From NCBI GenBank assembly GCA_024233115.1, contig JACKQB010000005.1, positions 124,001 to 188,000 of the forward strand: a stretch of 64,000 nt of DNA. The letters are read 5' to 3'. The position numbers and the translations under genes are program-made. Positions 9,186 to 17,411 of this stretch are shown here, piece after piece (position 1 is the first letter of the stretch; each line of letters starts with the position of its first letter). The DNA comes from Akkermansiaceae bacterium (lineage in GTDB: Bacteria > Verrucomicrobiota > Verrucomicrobiia > Verrucomicrobiales > Akkermansiaceae). The notes beneath the pieces were generated by a model that saw only the letters and a program-made list of their open reading frames with translations, made no database searches and had not been told where the DNA came from.

Positions 9186-10880
9186 ATGAGACTAACACCC
9201 CTCCTCCTCACCTCTTGTTTATTGCCGCTCAGCCCCATGGCGGCTACAGCGGCAGGAGTGCAAGCTTCTACAGCGGTCGACCGCCCGGGAGTGCAAGCTT
9301 CTACGGCGGGCGACCGCCAGGGAGTGCAAGCCTCTACGGCGGGCGACCGCCCGGGAGTGCAAGCTTCTACAGCGGGCGACCCCAAGGGAGTGCAAGCCTC
9401 TACGGCGGGCGACCGCCAGGGAGTGCAAGCTTCTACGGCGGGCGACCCCAAGGGAGTGCAAGCCTCTATAAAACCCAACATCCTCTGGATCTATGTCGAG
9501 GATCTTTCCCCATGGATGGAGTCGTATGGCTACCCCGTCAACGCGGGCAAAACCCCCACACTGGACCGGCTCTCTGACAGCGGGGTCCGTTTTTCCCGTG
9601 CCTACGTCCCCGCCCCGGTCTGTTCGGCATGCCGGTCAGCGATGATCACCGGCGTCTATCAGACGACCACGGGAACACACAACCACCGCTCGTCCCGCAC
9701 AGCGGCATCGGCGATCCATTTGCCCAAGGGGATCAAAACCCTGCCGCAGATTTTCCGGGAAAACGGCTACGCCACATTCAACCAGGGCAAGGACGACTAT
9801 AACTTTGCCTACCATCGCAGCGAGCATTATTCGATCGGGAATCCCAAACCCAAAAATGGTTTTTATGGGCAGAAAGGCAGCGGCGACTGGACCAAGCTCC
9901 CCGCCGGCAAGCCATGGTTTGGCCAGATCCAGCTGCAGGGGGGGAAAGCGAATACGGGTAGACTTAAGGACAAGGTGGACCCGGCCACGATGAAAGTGCC
10001 ACCCTACTTTCCGGACGAGGAGATCTTCCGCAAGGACTGGGCGCACCACTATGACACCATGCGGGTCACCGACGGGCATGTGGCGGCCATTATGAAAAAA
10101 CTCAAGGACACCGGGCAGCTCGGCAACACCATCGTCTTTTTCTTCTCAGACCACGGCAACAATCACTCCCTGCGTCACAAGCAGTTCTGTTACGAAGGCG
10201 GGGTGCACGTTCCGCTGATCATCACCGGGCCCGGCATCCCCCAAAAAACGGTGCGCACCGAGCTGATGAGCACGCTGGATATCTGCGCCACCTCGCTCGC
10301 CCTGGCTGGTATCCCGCTGCCCGACCACCTCGACGGCCGGGACCTCTTTGCCAAGGACTACCAAAAACGCGATTACGTCATCTCCGCCCGCGACCGCTGC
10401 GACTACACCATCGACCGCATCCGCACCGTACGCACGGAGAAGTTCCGCTACATCCGCAATTTTCTAACAGACAGGATTCTGCTCCAGCCCCAATACCGTG
10501 ATCCCCAGCCACAGACCAGGCGCCTGCGCGAGCTTCACGCCAGCGGCAAACTGGGTGACATCCCCGAGTGGGCATTTTTCGGCAAACGCCCGACGGAGGA
10601 ACTCTACGACATGGAAAAAGATCCGCACCAGGTCGACAACCTGGCCGATGATCCGAAGTTCGCCGGGGAGCTGAAAAGGCACCGCACCATCCTGGACGAC
10701 TGGATCAGGGAGACCGGTGACAAAGGCCAGAGTCCGGAATCGGAAGCTGGCCTGAGAGCGGTTTATCAACGATGGGGTAAATTCTGCGTGAACCCCGAGT
10801 ATGATTTCATCAAGAAAGGCGGTGGTGCAAAAAAGCCAAAGCAGAAGAATACCCCCAAGGCTCCAAAAAACTCTCCGTAA
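9186..10880 (+). CDS. Exported sulfatase with N-terminal 11-residue repeats and CSACR motif
   Basis: A 564-aa sulfatase. The signal peptide (MRLTPLLLTSCLLPL, ending MAATAA) is followed by six 11-residue repeats of the type GVQASTAGDRP (residues about 24-89), then the catalytic domain starting KPNILWIYVEDLSPWMESYG. The signature is C146-S-A-C-R150 rather than CxPxR; the CxAxR form is known from substrates of anaerobic sulfatase-maturating enzymes. SDHGNN and a Lys/Pro-rich tail follow. A TTG six bases upstream is also in frame, but the ATG at 9186 starts the signal peptide. The gene ends over an A-AAA-AAC heptamer; a -1 shift there would read into the next gene. Confidence 0.9.
   Translation: MRLTPLLLTSCLLPLSPMAATAAGVQASTAVDRPGVQASTAGDRQGVQASTAGDRPGVQASTAGDPKGVQASTAGDRQGVQASTAGDPKGVQASIKPNILWIYVEDLSPWMESYGYPVNAGKTPTLDRLSDSGVRFSRAYVPAPVCSACRSAMITGVYQTTTGTHNHRSSRTAASAIHLPKGIKTLPQIFRENGYATFNQGKDDYNFAYHRSEHYSIGNPKPKNGFYGQKGSGDWTKLPAGKPWFGQIQLQGGKANTGRLKDKVDPATMKVPPYFPDEEIFRKDWAHHYDTMRVTDGHVAAIMKKLKDTGQLGNTIVFFFSDHGNNHSLRHKQFCYEGGVHVPLIITGPGIPQKTVRTELMSTLDICATSLALAGIPLPDHLDGRDLFAKDYQKRDYVISARDRCDYTIDRIRTVRTEKFRYIRNFLTDRILLQPQYRDPQPQTRRLRELHASGKLGDIPEWAFFGKRPTEELYDMEKDPHQVDNLADDPKFAGELKRHRTILDDWIRETGDKGQSPESEAGLRAVYQRWGKFCVNPEYDFIKKGGGAKKPKQKNTPKAPKNSP
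9255..9467 (+). repeat. In-frame 33-bp tandem repeats (six full copies + partial)
   Basis: Six 33-bp units plus a 15-bp partial copy lie inside the sulfatase gene just after its signal peptide. Each unit starts GGAGTGCAAGC and contains GGGCGACC; units 2, 3 and 5 carry GGCGGGCGACCGCC, a 5-bp stem with a GCGA loop. Units differ by a few bases, mainly in the last codons (DRP, DRQ, DPK). The frame is kept, so the protein gains repeats of 11 residues. Confidence 0.95.
10865..10871 (+). other. Candidate -1 frameshift heptamer A_AAA_AAC
   Basis: The heptamer A AAA AAC sits in the zero frame (codons cca aaa aac) three codons before the sulfatase stop at 10878. A -1 shift gives KKLSVSDYDVLQLRGWTV and joins the metallopeptidase frame with no stop in between. 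A 6-bp stem-loop (TCCAGC 10896-10901 with GCTGGA 10908-10913) lies 24 nt downstream, farther than usual stimulators. A one-base deletion in an A7 run, or a sequencing error, would give the same picture. Confidence 0.45.
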
Positions 10881-10915
10881 GTGACTATGACGTTCTCCAG
10901 CTGAGAGGCTGGACG

Positions 10916-11533
10916 GTGCACGTTGAGAAGTCGCTGCGAGACCATGCCCGGCTCAAGCCGGCCATCACGCTGCTGGACGGCAAGTTCGCCGAAATTGAGA
11001 AACACATCAACCCGGCGATTTTACCCAGACTCAAAACCGTCCCGTTCTGGCTTAATAAAGACCTGCGCAGCGGGGCGTGTTATCACCCGAATCCCGAATG
11101 GCTGGCGGCCAACGACCGTATGCCGGAGAAAGTCCGCAGTATCGAGATACAGAACATTCACCATTTTATCGATTGGGAAAAAACACAGCCGATGATGGTG
11201 TTGCACGAACTGGCCCACGCTTTCCACCACCAGGTACATGGTTTTCAAAATCCAGTGATTACGGCGGCGTATAAAAACATGCTTGCCAGCGGAAAATATG
11301 AAAAGGTGAGGCATGTCAACGGCAAGACCCAGAGGCATTATGGCCTCAATAACGAAAAAGAATACTTCGCCGAGTGTACGGAGGCCTACTTTGGTAAAAA
11401 CGATTTTTTCCCCTTCACCCGTGCGGACTTAAAGCAGTTTGATCCACAAGGCTACGCGATGGTGGAGTCGCTCTGGAAAACAAGGTCAAAAGAACAACCA
11501 ACCAACAACAAAGCTGTTCCAGCCCGCCCCTGA
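10916..11533 (+). CDS. HExxH metallopeptidase-like protein, start uncertain
   Basis: Predicted zinc metallopeptidase. The zinc motif H97-E-L-A-H101 is followed by NEKEYFAECTEAYFG, a downstream Glu-containing helix like the third-ligand region of lethal-factor-type (ATLF/M34-like) peptidases. From the GTG at 10916 it has 205 aa and no signal peptide. The family-like sequence appears to begin upstream (SDYDVLQLRGWTVHVE), overlapping the end of the sulfatase gene in the -1 frame, and no ATG precedes it. The protein may therefore be made as a frameshift fusion with the exported sulfatase, or be a 5'-damaged gene. Its stop overlaps the cytochrome start (TGATG). Confidence 0.7.
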   Translation: MHVEKSLRDHARLKPAITLLDGKFAEIEKHINPAILPRLKTVPFWLNKDLRSGACYHPNPEWLAANDRMPEKVRSIEIQNIHHFIDWEKTQPMMVLHELAHAFHHQVHGFQNPVITAAYKNMLASGKYEKVRHVNGKTQRHYGLNNEKEYFAECTEAYFGKNDFFPFTRADLKQFDPQGYAMVESLWKTRSKEQPTNNKAVPARP

Positions 11534-12237
11534 TGAAATACACCGTAGCCGCAGGTTTCGCCATTCTCGCCATCCTCGCATGGCTGCTTCCCCGGCAGTC
11601 CGGCGGTGACCGGGCCAAGGATGAGGCAGCGGCGGTGTCGGCGGATGCCTATCAAACCGTCTGCTCTGCCTGCCATGGCGACCGCGGACAGGGAAACATG
11701 GACATCGGTGCTCCCTCGATCGCCTCCCTGCCAAGGTGGTATGTCGAAAAGCAGGTCGATAATTTCCGTAAGGGCCTGCGCGGGGACCACCCGGCCGATC
11801 ATACGGGTCAGGCAATGCGCGCAGCGATCCTCGCTCTAACAGACAAGCGGATCGACGAGGCCCTCGACACGCTGGAGGCATTTCCCGTGGTGGAACATGA
11901 GCCGACCATCACTGCCGACCTTGAACGGGGTGCCCATCTCTACCGCGAGAACTGCATGGAGTGCCACCGCTTTAATGGTCGGGGTGAAATCTCCTTTGGC
12001 AGCTCACACCTCGCCGGTTTGCAGGACTGGTATCTACTCGCCCAATGGAATAAATTCAAGGCGGGCACACGCGGTTACCACCCGGAAGACGAGGATGGCG
12101 CAAAGATGCGCAAGGCGGCCGGCTATCTGTCCAACGACGACGAGGCCCGCGATGTCATCCTCTACATCTCCACCTTGTCAAAACAATATCCAGAGGATAA
12201 AAACACAAAAATCCAAACTCCAAAAACCAAAGAATAG
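11533..12237 (+). CDS. Diheme cytochrome c
   Basis: A 234-aa c-type cytochrome with an N-terminal signal or anchor (KYTVAAGFAILAILAWLLP). It carries two CxxCH haem sites, C44-S-A-C-H48 and C141-M-E-C-H145, in two similar halves, as in cytochrome c4 and related electron carriers. It acts in the periplasm. The ATG at 11533 overlaps the preceding stop (TGATG), so translation is coupled, and the next sulfatase starts 4 bp after its stop. A cytochrome inside a sulfatase run is unusual. Its last residues (IQTPKTKE) are encoded by a heptamer-repeat tract (12201-12233), suggesting the C-terminus was replaced by repeat DNA. Confidence 0.9.
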   Translation: MKYTVAAGFAILAILAWLLPRQSGGDRAKDEAAAVSADAYQTVCSACHGDRGQGNMDIGAPSIASLPRWYVEKQVDNFRKGLRGDHPADHTGQAMRAAILALTDKRIDEALDTLEAFPVVEHEPTITADLERGAHLYRENCMECHRFNGRGEISFGSSHLAGLQDWYLLAQWNKFKAGTRGYHPEDEDGAKMRKAAGYLSNDDEARDVILYISTLSKQYPEDKNTKIQTPKTKE

Positions 12238-12241
12238 ACTG

Positions 12242-13675
12242 ATGAAAACTTTACTGACCCTGTTTCTATCTTGCAGTGCATCCCTTGTTATCGGTGCGAA
12301 TATCAAGCAGCCTAACATCATTCTCGTCATGTGTGATGACCTGGGTTGGGGGGATGTGGGGTTTAATGGCGGCACCACGATCAAGACGCCCCACCTCGAT
12401 ACCATGGCCAGTCAGTCGTTGGTATTTGACCGTTTCTACTCGGCCTCAGCCGTGTGCTCACCCACGCGTGGCAGTGTGGTCACCGGCAGGAATCCCTATC
12501 GTTACGGAATAGTCACCGCCAACAAAGGCCACATGAAGCCGGAGGAATTCACCATTTATGAAGCGTTAAAAACAGTGGGTTACCGCACTGGACACTTCGG
12601 GAAATGGCACCTCGGCACGCTTACCAAGACCGTCAAGGAATCCAACCGTGGTGGCCCGAAGGGAGTGAAGGATTATTCGCCACCGTGGGACAACGGTGTG
12701 GATGTCACCTTTGCCACCGAAGCCAAGGTCCCGACCTACGACCCGATGGACAAACCTGGTCCGAAAACACAGGGGGATTTTCGTAAGCCGTCAAAGCAAG
12801 GATGGTGGCCGGTCGGCGAAGATGCCGAACACGATGCCTATGGCACCCACTACTGGACCGGCCCCGGACAAATGGTTGATCCCAAGACACTCAAGGGCGA
12901 CGACTCGAAAATCATCGTCGATCACGCCATTCCCTTCATCAAGGAAAATGCCCAAAACAAAAACCCCTTCCTCGCCGTCATCTGGCTGCACGCACCGCAT
13001 CTTCCCGTTGTCGCTGGTAAAGAACACACCGACCTCTACCCGGATGCCGACGGCTTCCATGCAAACTACTACGGCTGTGTTTCCGCCATCGATGACCAGG
13101 TCGGCCGACTGCGTAAGACACTGCGTGATCTGGGTATCGCCGACAACACCCTGTTAGCCTTTACCAGTGACAACGGGCCGGAGGGTGATGCCAAATCGCC
13201 AGGCTCGGCTGCCGATTTCTCTGGCCGCAAACGCAGCCTCCATGAAGGTGGTATCCGGGTGCCCGGCCTGATCGAGTGGCCGGCTAAAATGAAAACTCCT
13301 ACCCGCACTGATGTTCCAGCCGGAACGATGGACTACTTTTCCACCATCATGGCGATCACGGGATTCAAGATGCCCGATGCACGGCCACTCGACGGTATCA
13401 ACCTTCTTCCGCTTCTCGATGGAACGATGAAAAAACGACCAGCACCCATCGGTTTCCTCTTTGGTAGCCAGTCCGCCTGGACCGATAACCAATACAAAAT
13501 TTACAAAGGCAAAAAAGGCAAGGGTTGGGAACTTTATGACATCACCAAGGACCCGTCTGAAAAAAGCGACTTTGCCAAGACCAAGCCTGAAGTCCTTGCA
13601 CAAATGACCAAGGCGTTTGGGGTGTGGAGTAAATCCGTCGACCACAGCGCCAGTGGCGGCGACTACAACAAGTAG
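12242..13675 (+). CDS. Exported sulfatase (CSPTR type)
   Basis: A 477-aa type I sulfatase. The signal peptide (MKTLLTLFLSCSASLVIG) precedes PNIILVMCDDLGWGDVGFNGG, the signature C72-S-P-T-R75 with the formylglycine cysteine, GHFGKWHLG and TSDNGPEG. The length fits arylsulfatase-A-like enzymes. I chose the ATG at 12242 because it begins the signal peptide; the frame extends into the cytochrome gene without meaning. The terminal codons AAG TAG are part of the REP palindrome at 13672-13698. It is the third sulfatase of the run, so the operon probably strips several sulfate positions from one polymer. Confidence 0.93.
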   Translation: MKTLLTLFLSCSASLVIGANIKQPNIILVMCDDLGWGDVGFNGGTTIKTPHLDTMASQSLVFDRFYSASAVCSPTRGSVVTGRNPYRYGIVTANKGHMKPEEFTIYEALKTVGYRTGHFGKWHLGTLTKTVKESNRGGPKGVKDYSPPWDNGVDVTFATEAKVPTYDPMDKPGPKTQGDFRKPSKQGWWPVGEDAEHDAYGTHYWTGPGQMVDPKTLKGDDSKIIVDHAIPFIKENAQNKNPFLAVIWLHAPHLPVVAGKEHTDLYPDADGFHANYYGCVSAIDDQVGRLRKTLRDLGIADNTLLAFTSDNGPEGDAKSPGSAADFSGRKRSLHEGGIRVPGLIEWPAKMKTPTRTDVPAGTMDYFSTIMAITGFKMPDARPLDGINLLPLLDGTMKKRPAPIGFLFGSQSAWTDNQYKIYKGKKGKGWELYDITKDPSEKSDFAKTKPEVLAQMTKAFGVWSKSVDHSASGGDYNK

Positions 13676-13698
13676 GACAACTTGCGAAGTGGTCCTAC
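13672..13698. repeat. REP unit 2, palindromic, with both flanking stop codons
   Basis: GTAG is followed by the stem GACAACTT/AAGTGGTC (7 of 8 pairs) with loop GCG, then CTAC, so a GTAG head lies on each strand. The flanking bases extend the palindrome to 13670-13700. The TAG at 13673-13675 ends the sulfatase gene, and the opposite TAG (13697-13695) ends the NnrS-like gene. It may act as a bidirectional terminator between convergent genes. Confidence 0.8.
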
Positions 13699-14984
13699 TT
13701 TTTCCTGAAATCCATATCCATCAGCGATGGTTTGTCAGTCGGCTTGGGTGTGGGTTTCACAAATGTGGGAAAGGGTGCCTTCCTAACAGAAGGCATCACC
13801 GCGATACCCCAGATGATGCTGACAACCACCCAGCAAGCGGCGGCGTAGATGTGGTGGCTGACTCTGAGGGTGCTGTTGATGTGCACCATAAAGTCGGCCG
13901 ATACCCGGGTGGCCATGCCAAACAGTAACAAGCCGACACACCAGATGACCGGTTTGACCCATTTCTGGAATTTGTCGCCCTGGCCACTGTGCCCGTAGAT
14001 GACACGCGTCGCCACCATCATGGTAATCAGTCCGAAGCCACCGATGTAGAGCATGTGGTCGAGGGCGATTTTATTTTGCTCCAGGATGCCCGTGGCAACC
14101 ATACCACCGAGAAGGCAGACGATGCCCGCGCGCAGCGACAGAGGCATGATGCCCTTGGCCTTTTTTCTCAATAACCAACCGCTTTCCTTGGTGATCCACA
14201 CGCCGCAGAGTGCGACCCTGACCCAGGACATCATTTTTACCCCCCCATGCACTTCCACCCAGTAGGTGAAGATTAGAATCACCCCAAGCAGCGCGCTTTC
14301 AGCCGCTTTGGCCCGCCACTCTTTGCGCATCTGCGGATTGCCGAGCCGGGCGTGCCGATTGGTGGTTCCCAGGATCATTGGGAAAATAAAGCCACCCACA
14401 CCTAACAAAGGAAACAGTATAAACGCCTGGTAGAGCAGCCGTTGCATGAATTGTGTCCAATGCATGTCAGCGGTGAACCCGAAGACCGCCGACCACGCAG
14501 CGCCGGCGATGCCGCAGAGCAGCCCCAGACCCGCAAGTGCCATTCCCGGGGGGGGGACCGCGTTGCCTTTCACCAGCCGGACCAGCATCAGCGCCACCGT
14601 CAGCGCCATCGTCACCGTAAACAGTCCGTCACCGGTACGGAGATGCCCCAGCGCGTGCGCGGTGCAGAAACTGATGAACAGCACCAGGATCAATAACATT
14701 TGCCAGACACGCAGAGGCTTGGCGTTGAGCATCTTCGGAAGTGCCGTGGTGAGAAATCCAATGGCAAAACCACCCACAAAACCCTCGATCATCAGTCGGG
14801 CGTGCGAGAACAGCGGGTAGTAGGAAAGCTGGCCCCAGTAAAACAATGGCCAAAGCATGACTCCGGTCACACTTGCCAACAAGGCAACGGGGAAAAAAAT
14901 CCGGTAGGGCTCGGTCGCCGCCATCCGCAGCGCTCTTGACGTCTTGCTCATCATCTCGGAGGCAGCATAAAGAGAGTCACGCAT
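13695..14984 (-). CDS. NnrS-family membrane protein
   Basis: A 429-aa polytopic membrane protein with about twelve hydrophobic segments. The start PYRIFFPVALLASVTGVMLW, the segment HARLMIEGFVGGFAIGFL and later NRHARLGNP are characteristic of NnrS, a haem- and copper-containing protein linked to nitric oxide tolerance in proteobacteria. I chose the ATG at 14984 (MRDSLYAASEMMSK); the frame extends upstream without coding signs. It lies 20 bp downstream of a Gfo/Idh/MocA gene on the same strand, likely in one transcript. Its stop codon is inside the REP palindrome. The role in this organism is inferred from the family only. Confidence 0.85.
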   Translation of the reverse strand: MRDSLYAASEMMSKTSRALRMAATEPYRIFFPVALLASVTGVMLWPLFYWGQLSYYPLFSHARLMIEGFVGGFAIGFLTTALPKMLNAKPLRVWQMLLILVLFISFCTAHALGHLRTGDGLFTVTMALTVALMLVRLVKGNAVPPPGMALAGLGLLCGIAGAAWSAVFGFTADMHWTQFMQRLLYQAFILFPLLGVGGFIFPMILGTTNRHARLGNPQMRKEWRAKAAESALLGVILIFTYWVEVHGGVKMMSWVRVALCGVWITKESGWLLRKKAKGIMPLSLRAGIVCLLGGMVATGILEQNKIALDHMLYIGGFGLITMMVATRVIYGHSGQGDKFQKWVKPVIWCVGLLLFGMATRVSADFMVHINSTLRVSHHIYAAACWVVVSIIWGIAVMPSVRKAPFPTFVKPTPKPTDKPSLMDMDFRKK

Positions 14985-15004
14985 AATTAAAGAAATTTTT
15001 TTCG

Positions 15005-16024
15005 TTAATTGCGCGGGTCCGGGCGTTCCGAGGGGTAGACCAGCCCCCACTGCGCGCGGCAGCGGTCGAGGGTCCTGATGTTGTCAAGGGTGGTGGCCAA
15101 GGGGATGACGGCGGATTCCAACCCACCGTTGCGCAGGCATTGCGCGACGGCTGCGGCCTCGTAGTTGATACCCCCACCGATGCGGTCGAAGTTGAGCGTT
15201 TGTTCGGGTCCGTCACCCACCTTGACGATGATCTGGTCCGGTTGCCAGAACATGTGGGGTATCCTGATGTGGCCCCCGGTGCCAAGGATCATCGCTTCGT
15301 GCCGTGGGTTGCCGGTGCGGACCGAGCTGGTCATCATCTCCATGGCACCACCTTCGTAACCGAAGATGGCGGACGACTGCTCATCGACTCCCGTTTCCCC
15401 GATGTGTGCCATGCTGCGGATTTGGTCCGGTTGTCGTTGGTAGACCATTCTGGCCAGGGCGACGTTATAGATCCCGACATCGAGCAGGGCGCCACCGCCG
15501 AGTTCCGGGGAAAACAGCCTGCCGTCTGGATTGTAGGCGGCCCGGAAGCAGAAGTTCGATTGGAGCAGCCGGATTTCACCGAGCGCACCCGAGGCGATGA
15601 GGGAGCGGACTTTCTCCATCGCCGGGAAAAAAAACGACCACACGGCCTCCATGAGAAACAGTCCCTTGGCGCGGGCTGCATGGATCATGCTTGTGGCCTC
15701 CGCTGCGTTCATGGCGAAGGGTTTTTCACAAAGCACGGCTTTACCTCCCTCAAGGGCGGTGAGGGTGTTGGCGCAGTGTGCCGTGTTAGGGGTGGCGATA
15801 TAGACGATGTCGACCTCAGGGTTGGCGGCCAGCGCGGCGATGTCAGTGTGCCGGTGCTTGACTCCAAACTCGTCGCCAAAACGACCAGCTGAAGCCATCG
15901 TCCTCGATGCCACGGCAACCAGTTCCGAGTCGTCCAACAGCTTCAAGCCCAGCGCGAACTTATGGGCGATGTTACCCGTTCCGACAATTCCCCAGCGGAT
16001 GATTTTGTTTTTTTGTCCAGTCAT
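15005..16024 (-). CDS. Cytoplasmic Gfo/Idh/MocA oxidoreductase
   Basis: A 339-aa NAD(P)-dependent dehydrogenase without a signal peptide. The Rossmann motif IRWGIVGTGNIAHKFA is at the N-terminus, CEKPFAMNAAEA carries the family EKP lysine, and GGGALLDVGIYNVALARM lies in the substrate domain. It most resembles the dimeric dihydrodiol dehydrogenase/glucose-6-phosphate-type branch of the family, but the substrate cannot be told from sequence. I chose the ATG at 16024 (MTGQKNKIIRWGIV), which puts the Rossmann fold at the usual distance; the open frame upstream overlaps the gene that stops at 16104. It is followed closely by the NnrS-like gene. Confidence 0.9.
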   Translation of the reverse strand: MTGQKNKIIRWGIVGTGNIAHKFALGLKLLDDSELVAVASRTMASAGRFGDEFGVKHRHTDIAALAANPEVDIVYIATPNTAHCANTLTALEGGKAVLCEKPFAMNAAEATSMIHAARAKGLFLMEAVWSFFFPAMEKVRSLIASGALGEIRLLQSNFCFRAAYNPDGRLFSPELGGGALLDVGIYNVALARMVYQRQPDQIRSMAHIGETGVDEQSSAIFGYEGGAMEMMTSSVRTGNPRHEAMILGTGGHIRIPHMFWQPDQIIVKVGDGPEQTLNFDRIGGGINYEAAAVAQCLRNGGLESAVIPLATTLDNIRTLDRCRAQWGLVYPSERPDPRN

Positions 16025-16103
16025 AATGTTCCAGGATGGATCTAGCGGAAAGTGTTGTCGTAGGCTAGGGCAGGCATCGTTGCCATGCGGAAAACAGCAG
16101 GCT

Positions 16104-16559
16104 TCAAGCCGTCGGCCTGCCGCTGATGTTCTGAAACGCGGAGAACACCTTTTCAGAAACGGTGATGGTGGCAAGCTTTGGAGAGCCCACATCGATGCGG
16201 ACATACTTGTACCACAGGAACTGCTTCACCCGCGGATGGTTGAGTTCCTGCCAGGGGATGAACACCGGTTTGTGGCCCATCCGGAAAATAGGCCAGACCG
16301 CAAAATCGATTCCCGCTCCGCTGACGTGGATGGTCAGGCAGTTGTTATAGTTCGCCAGCCCCACCGACCCGCTTTGCATGTCGAACCGTTGCCCGGTCGG
16401 GGCAAGCGTCCTGGGAAACCGCGCCGCCATCCGGCCCCAGCCTCCTAATACCGAGATCATCCAGCAAACGAAACACCAGAAGCCGATAAAGGTGAGGATA
16501 CCTCCCAGGGTGAAAACGAGGACAGAGACGTCTTCCCAGTCGATGGCAGCTGATTGCAT
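16104..16559 (-). CDS. Small membrane protein of unknown function
   Basis: A 151-aa protein with a hydrophobic N-terminal region (VLVFTLGGILTFIGFWCFVC at about residues 13-32) and a soluble C-terminal part containing FIPWQELNHPRVKQF and YKYVRIDVGSP. The second part looks like a small beta-rich, PH-like cytoplasmic domain of the kind found in many 'DUF' membrane proteins. I do not recognise the family. It precedes the oxidoreductase gene on the same strand with 79 bp between them. One copy of the 46-bp direct repeat lies 28 bp upstream of its start. Confidence 0.7.
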   Translation of the reverse strand: MQSAAIDWEDVSVLVFTLGGILTFIGFWCFVCWMISVLGGWGRMAARFPRTLAPTGQRFDMQSGSVGLANYNNCLTIHVSGAGIDFAVWPIFRMGHKPVFIPWQELNHPRVKQFLWYKYVRIDVGSPKLATITVSEKVFSAFQNISGRPTA

Positions 16560-16586
16560 AAGTCCATGTTAGCACATCGGCGCGCG

Positions 16587-16632
16587 CTGACCAGCACGCG
16601 ATTCCGGAGGCAGTCTGCCCAAAGCCTTGCCC
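16587..16632. repeat. 46-bp direct repeat, left copy
   Basis: Identical over 46 bp to 17279-17324. It begins CTGACCAGCACGCGATTCC and ends CCAAAGCCTTGCCC. The two copies are 692 bp apart and bracket the hicA/hicB pair. Confidence 0.95.
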
Positions 16633-16641
16633 GGGGATTTT

Positions 16642-16866
16642 CTACGTCGCCACTTCCATCATTGGGCGGGTTCGAACACGGGGAAGCGACTTGCCGCTGG
16701 ATTCAAGGTGCTCTATCACGTCTTTCACGACCTGGTTTAATTCCTGGAAAACAGTGACCGGATCATCACCATGAATTCCTGTGATCAAGTCTGGGCACTT
16801 GCCGATGTAACATTGATCTTCATCAGACCATTCCACCCACATATGGTATTTATCTATAGTCTTCAT
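16642..16866 (-). CDS. hicB: HicB-family antitoxin
   Basis: A 74-aa protein with the short HicB fold: YHMWVEWSDEDQCYIGKCPDL is the partial RNase H-like strand set, followed by a helix with TVFQELNQVVKDVIEHL. It lacks a long C-terminal DNA-binding domain. HicB binds and neutralises HicA and usually represses the operon. The start ATG at 16866 overlaps the hicA stop (ATGA), so the two are translationally coupled with toxin first, as is common for hicAB. The pair lies between 46-bp direct repeats. Confidence 0.85.
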   Translation of the reverse strand: MKTIDKYHMWVEWSDEDQCYIGKCPDLITGIHGDDPVTVFQELNQVVKDVIEHLESSGKSLPRVRTRPMMEVAT

Positions 16867-17066
16867 TGTTTGATTTTTTCAATCGCGTTCTTGACTTCCC
16901 TTTCTTGGTAATGCTTGGCATCCGCACCCTCTTTTCCGCTGAGGGTTACAGCTCCAGGAAACCTGTCGTGGACAAATTTACGGTGAGATCCTTTTCCTGC
17001 ACCTGAAATTTGCTCAAACCCAGCTTTTTTCAGATCTTTGATCAGTTGGCGAATTTTGCGGGGCAC
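16863..17066 (-). CDS. hicA: HicA-family mRNA interferase toxin
   Basis: A 67-aa double-stranded-RNA-binding-like toxin. The sequence KDLKKAGFEQISGAGKGSHRKF carries the conserved G-S-H motif with the catalytic histidine of HicA, and the end (YQEREVKNAIEKIKQ) matches the family's last helix. HicA cleaves mRNA and blocks translation until bound by HicB. The gene is first in the pair and its TGA overlaps the hicB ATG. The promoter is expected in the 210 bp between 17067 and the right direct repeat; I see no other gene there. Confidence 0.88.
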   Translation of the reverse strand: MPRKIRQLIKDLKKAGFEQISGAGKGSHRKFVHDRFPGAVTLSGKEGADAKHYQEREVKNAIEKIKQ

Positions 17067-17278
17067 ACGGCGATAGTATAACCAATTGTTCAGCCGTGCA
17101 AGGTCACATTATTGGTCGTCCAGTGCGCCCTGGCATAGCCAATCCATACTGGGGGGCATGAACGAAGATGTTGGGTTTATAAACAATCGACCCAATCTTG
17201 GCTGCCTCCGGATGATGAGATCATTGCGATTGATGAAAGAGTATGGCCTGGATCGTGGATGCAAGTGAATGTTAATGA

Positions 17279-17324
17279 CTGACCAGCACGCGATTCCGGA
17301 GGCAGTCTGCCCAAAGCCTTGCCC
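17279..17324. repeat. 46-bp direct repeat, right copy
   Basis: Second perfect copy of the repeat at 16587-16632. It lies 87 bp before the XylR-type regulator gene. The bases flanking the two copies differ. Confidence 0.95.
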
Positions 17325-17411
17325 CGCCTCGTGCCTCCCATTGCCGGTTATGACAAGCTGGCTGGATGCGGGCTTGTTATCGGGAGGCTGTTTAGGTATT
17401 AAACCCTCCGG

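Noticed and set aside
9252..9470. Possible CRISPR array
   Set aside because: Units are contiguous 33-bp repeats without spacers and stay in the sulfatase frame.
17086..17268. Small plus-strand frame inside the region flanked by the 46-bp repeats
   Set aside because: No recognisable features. It lies in the probable hicA promoter region.
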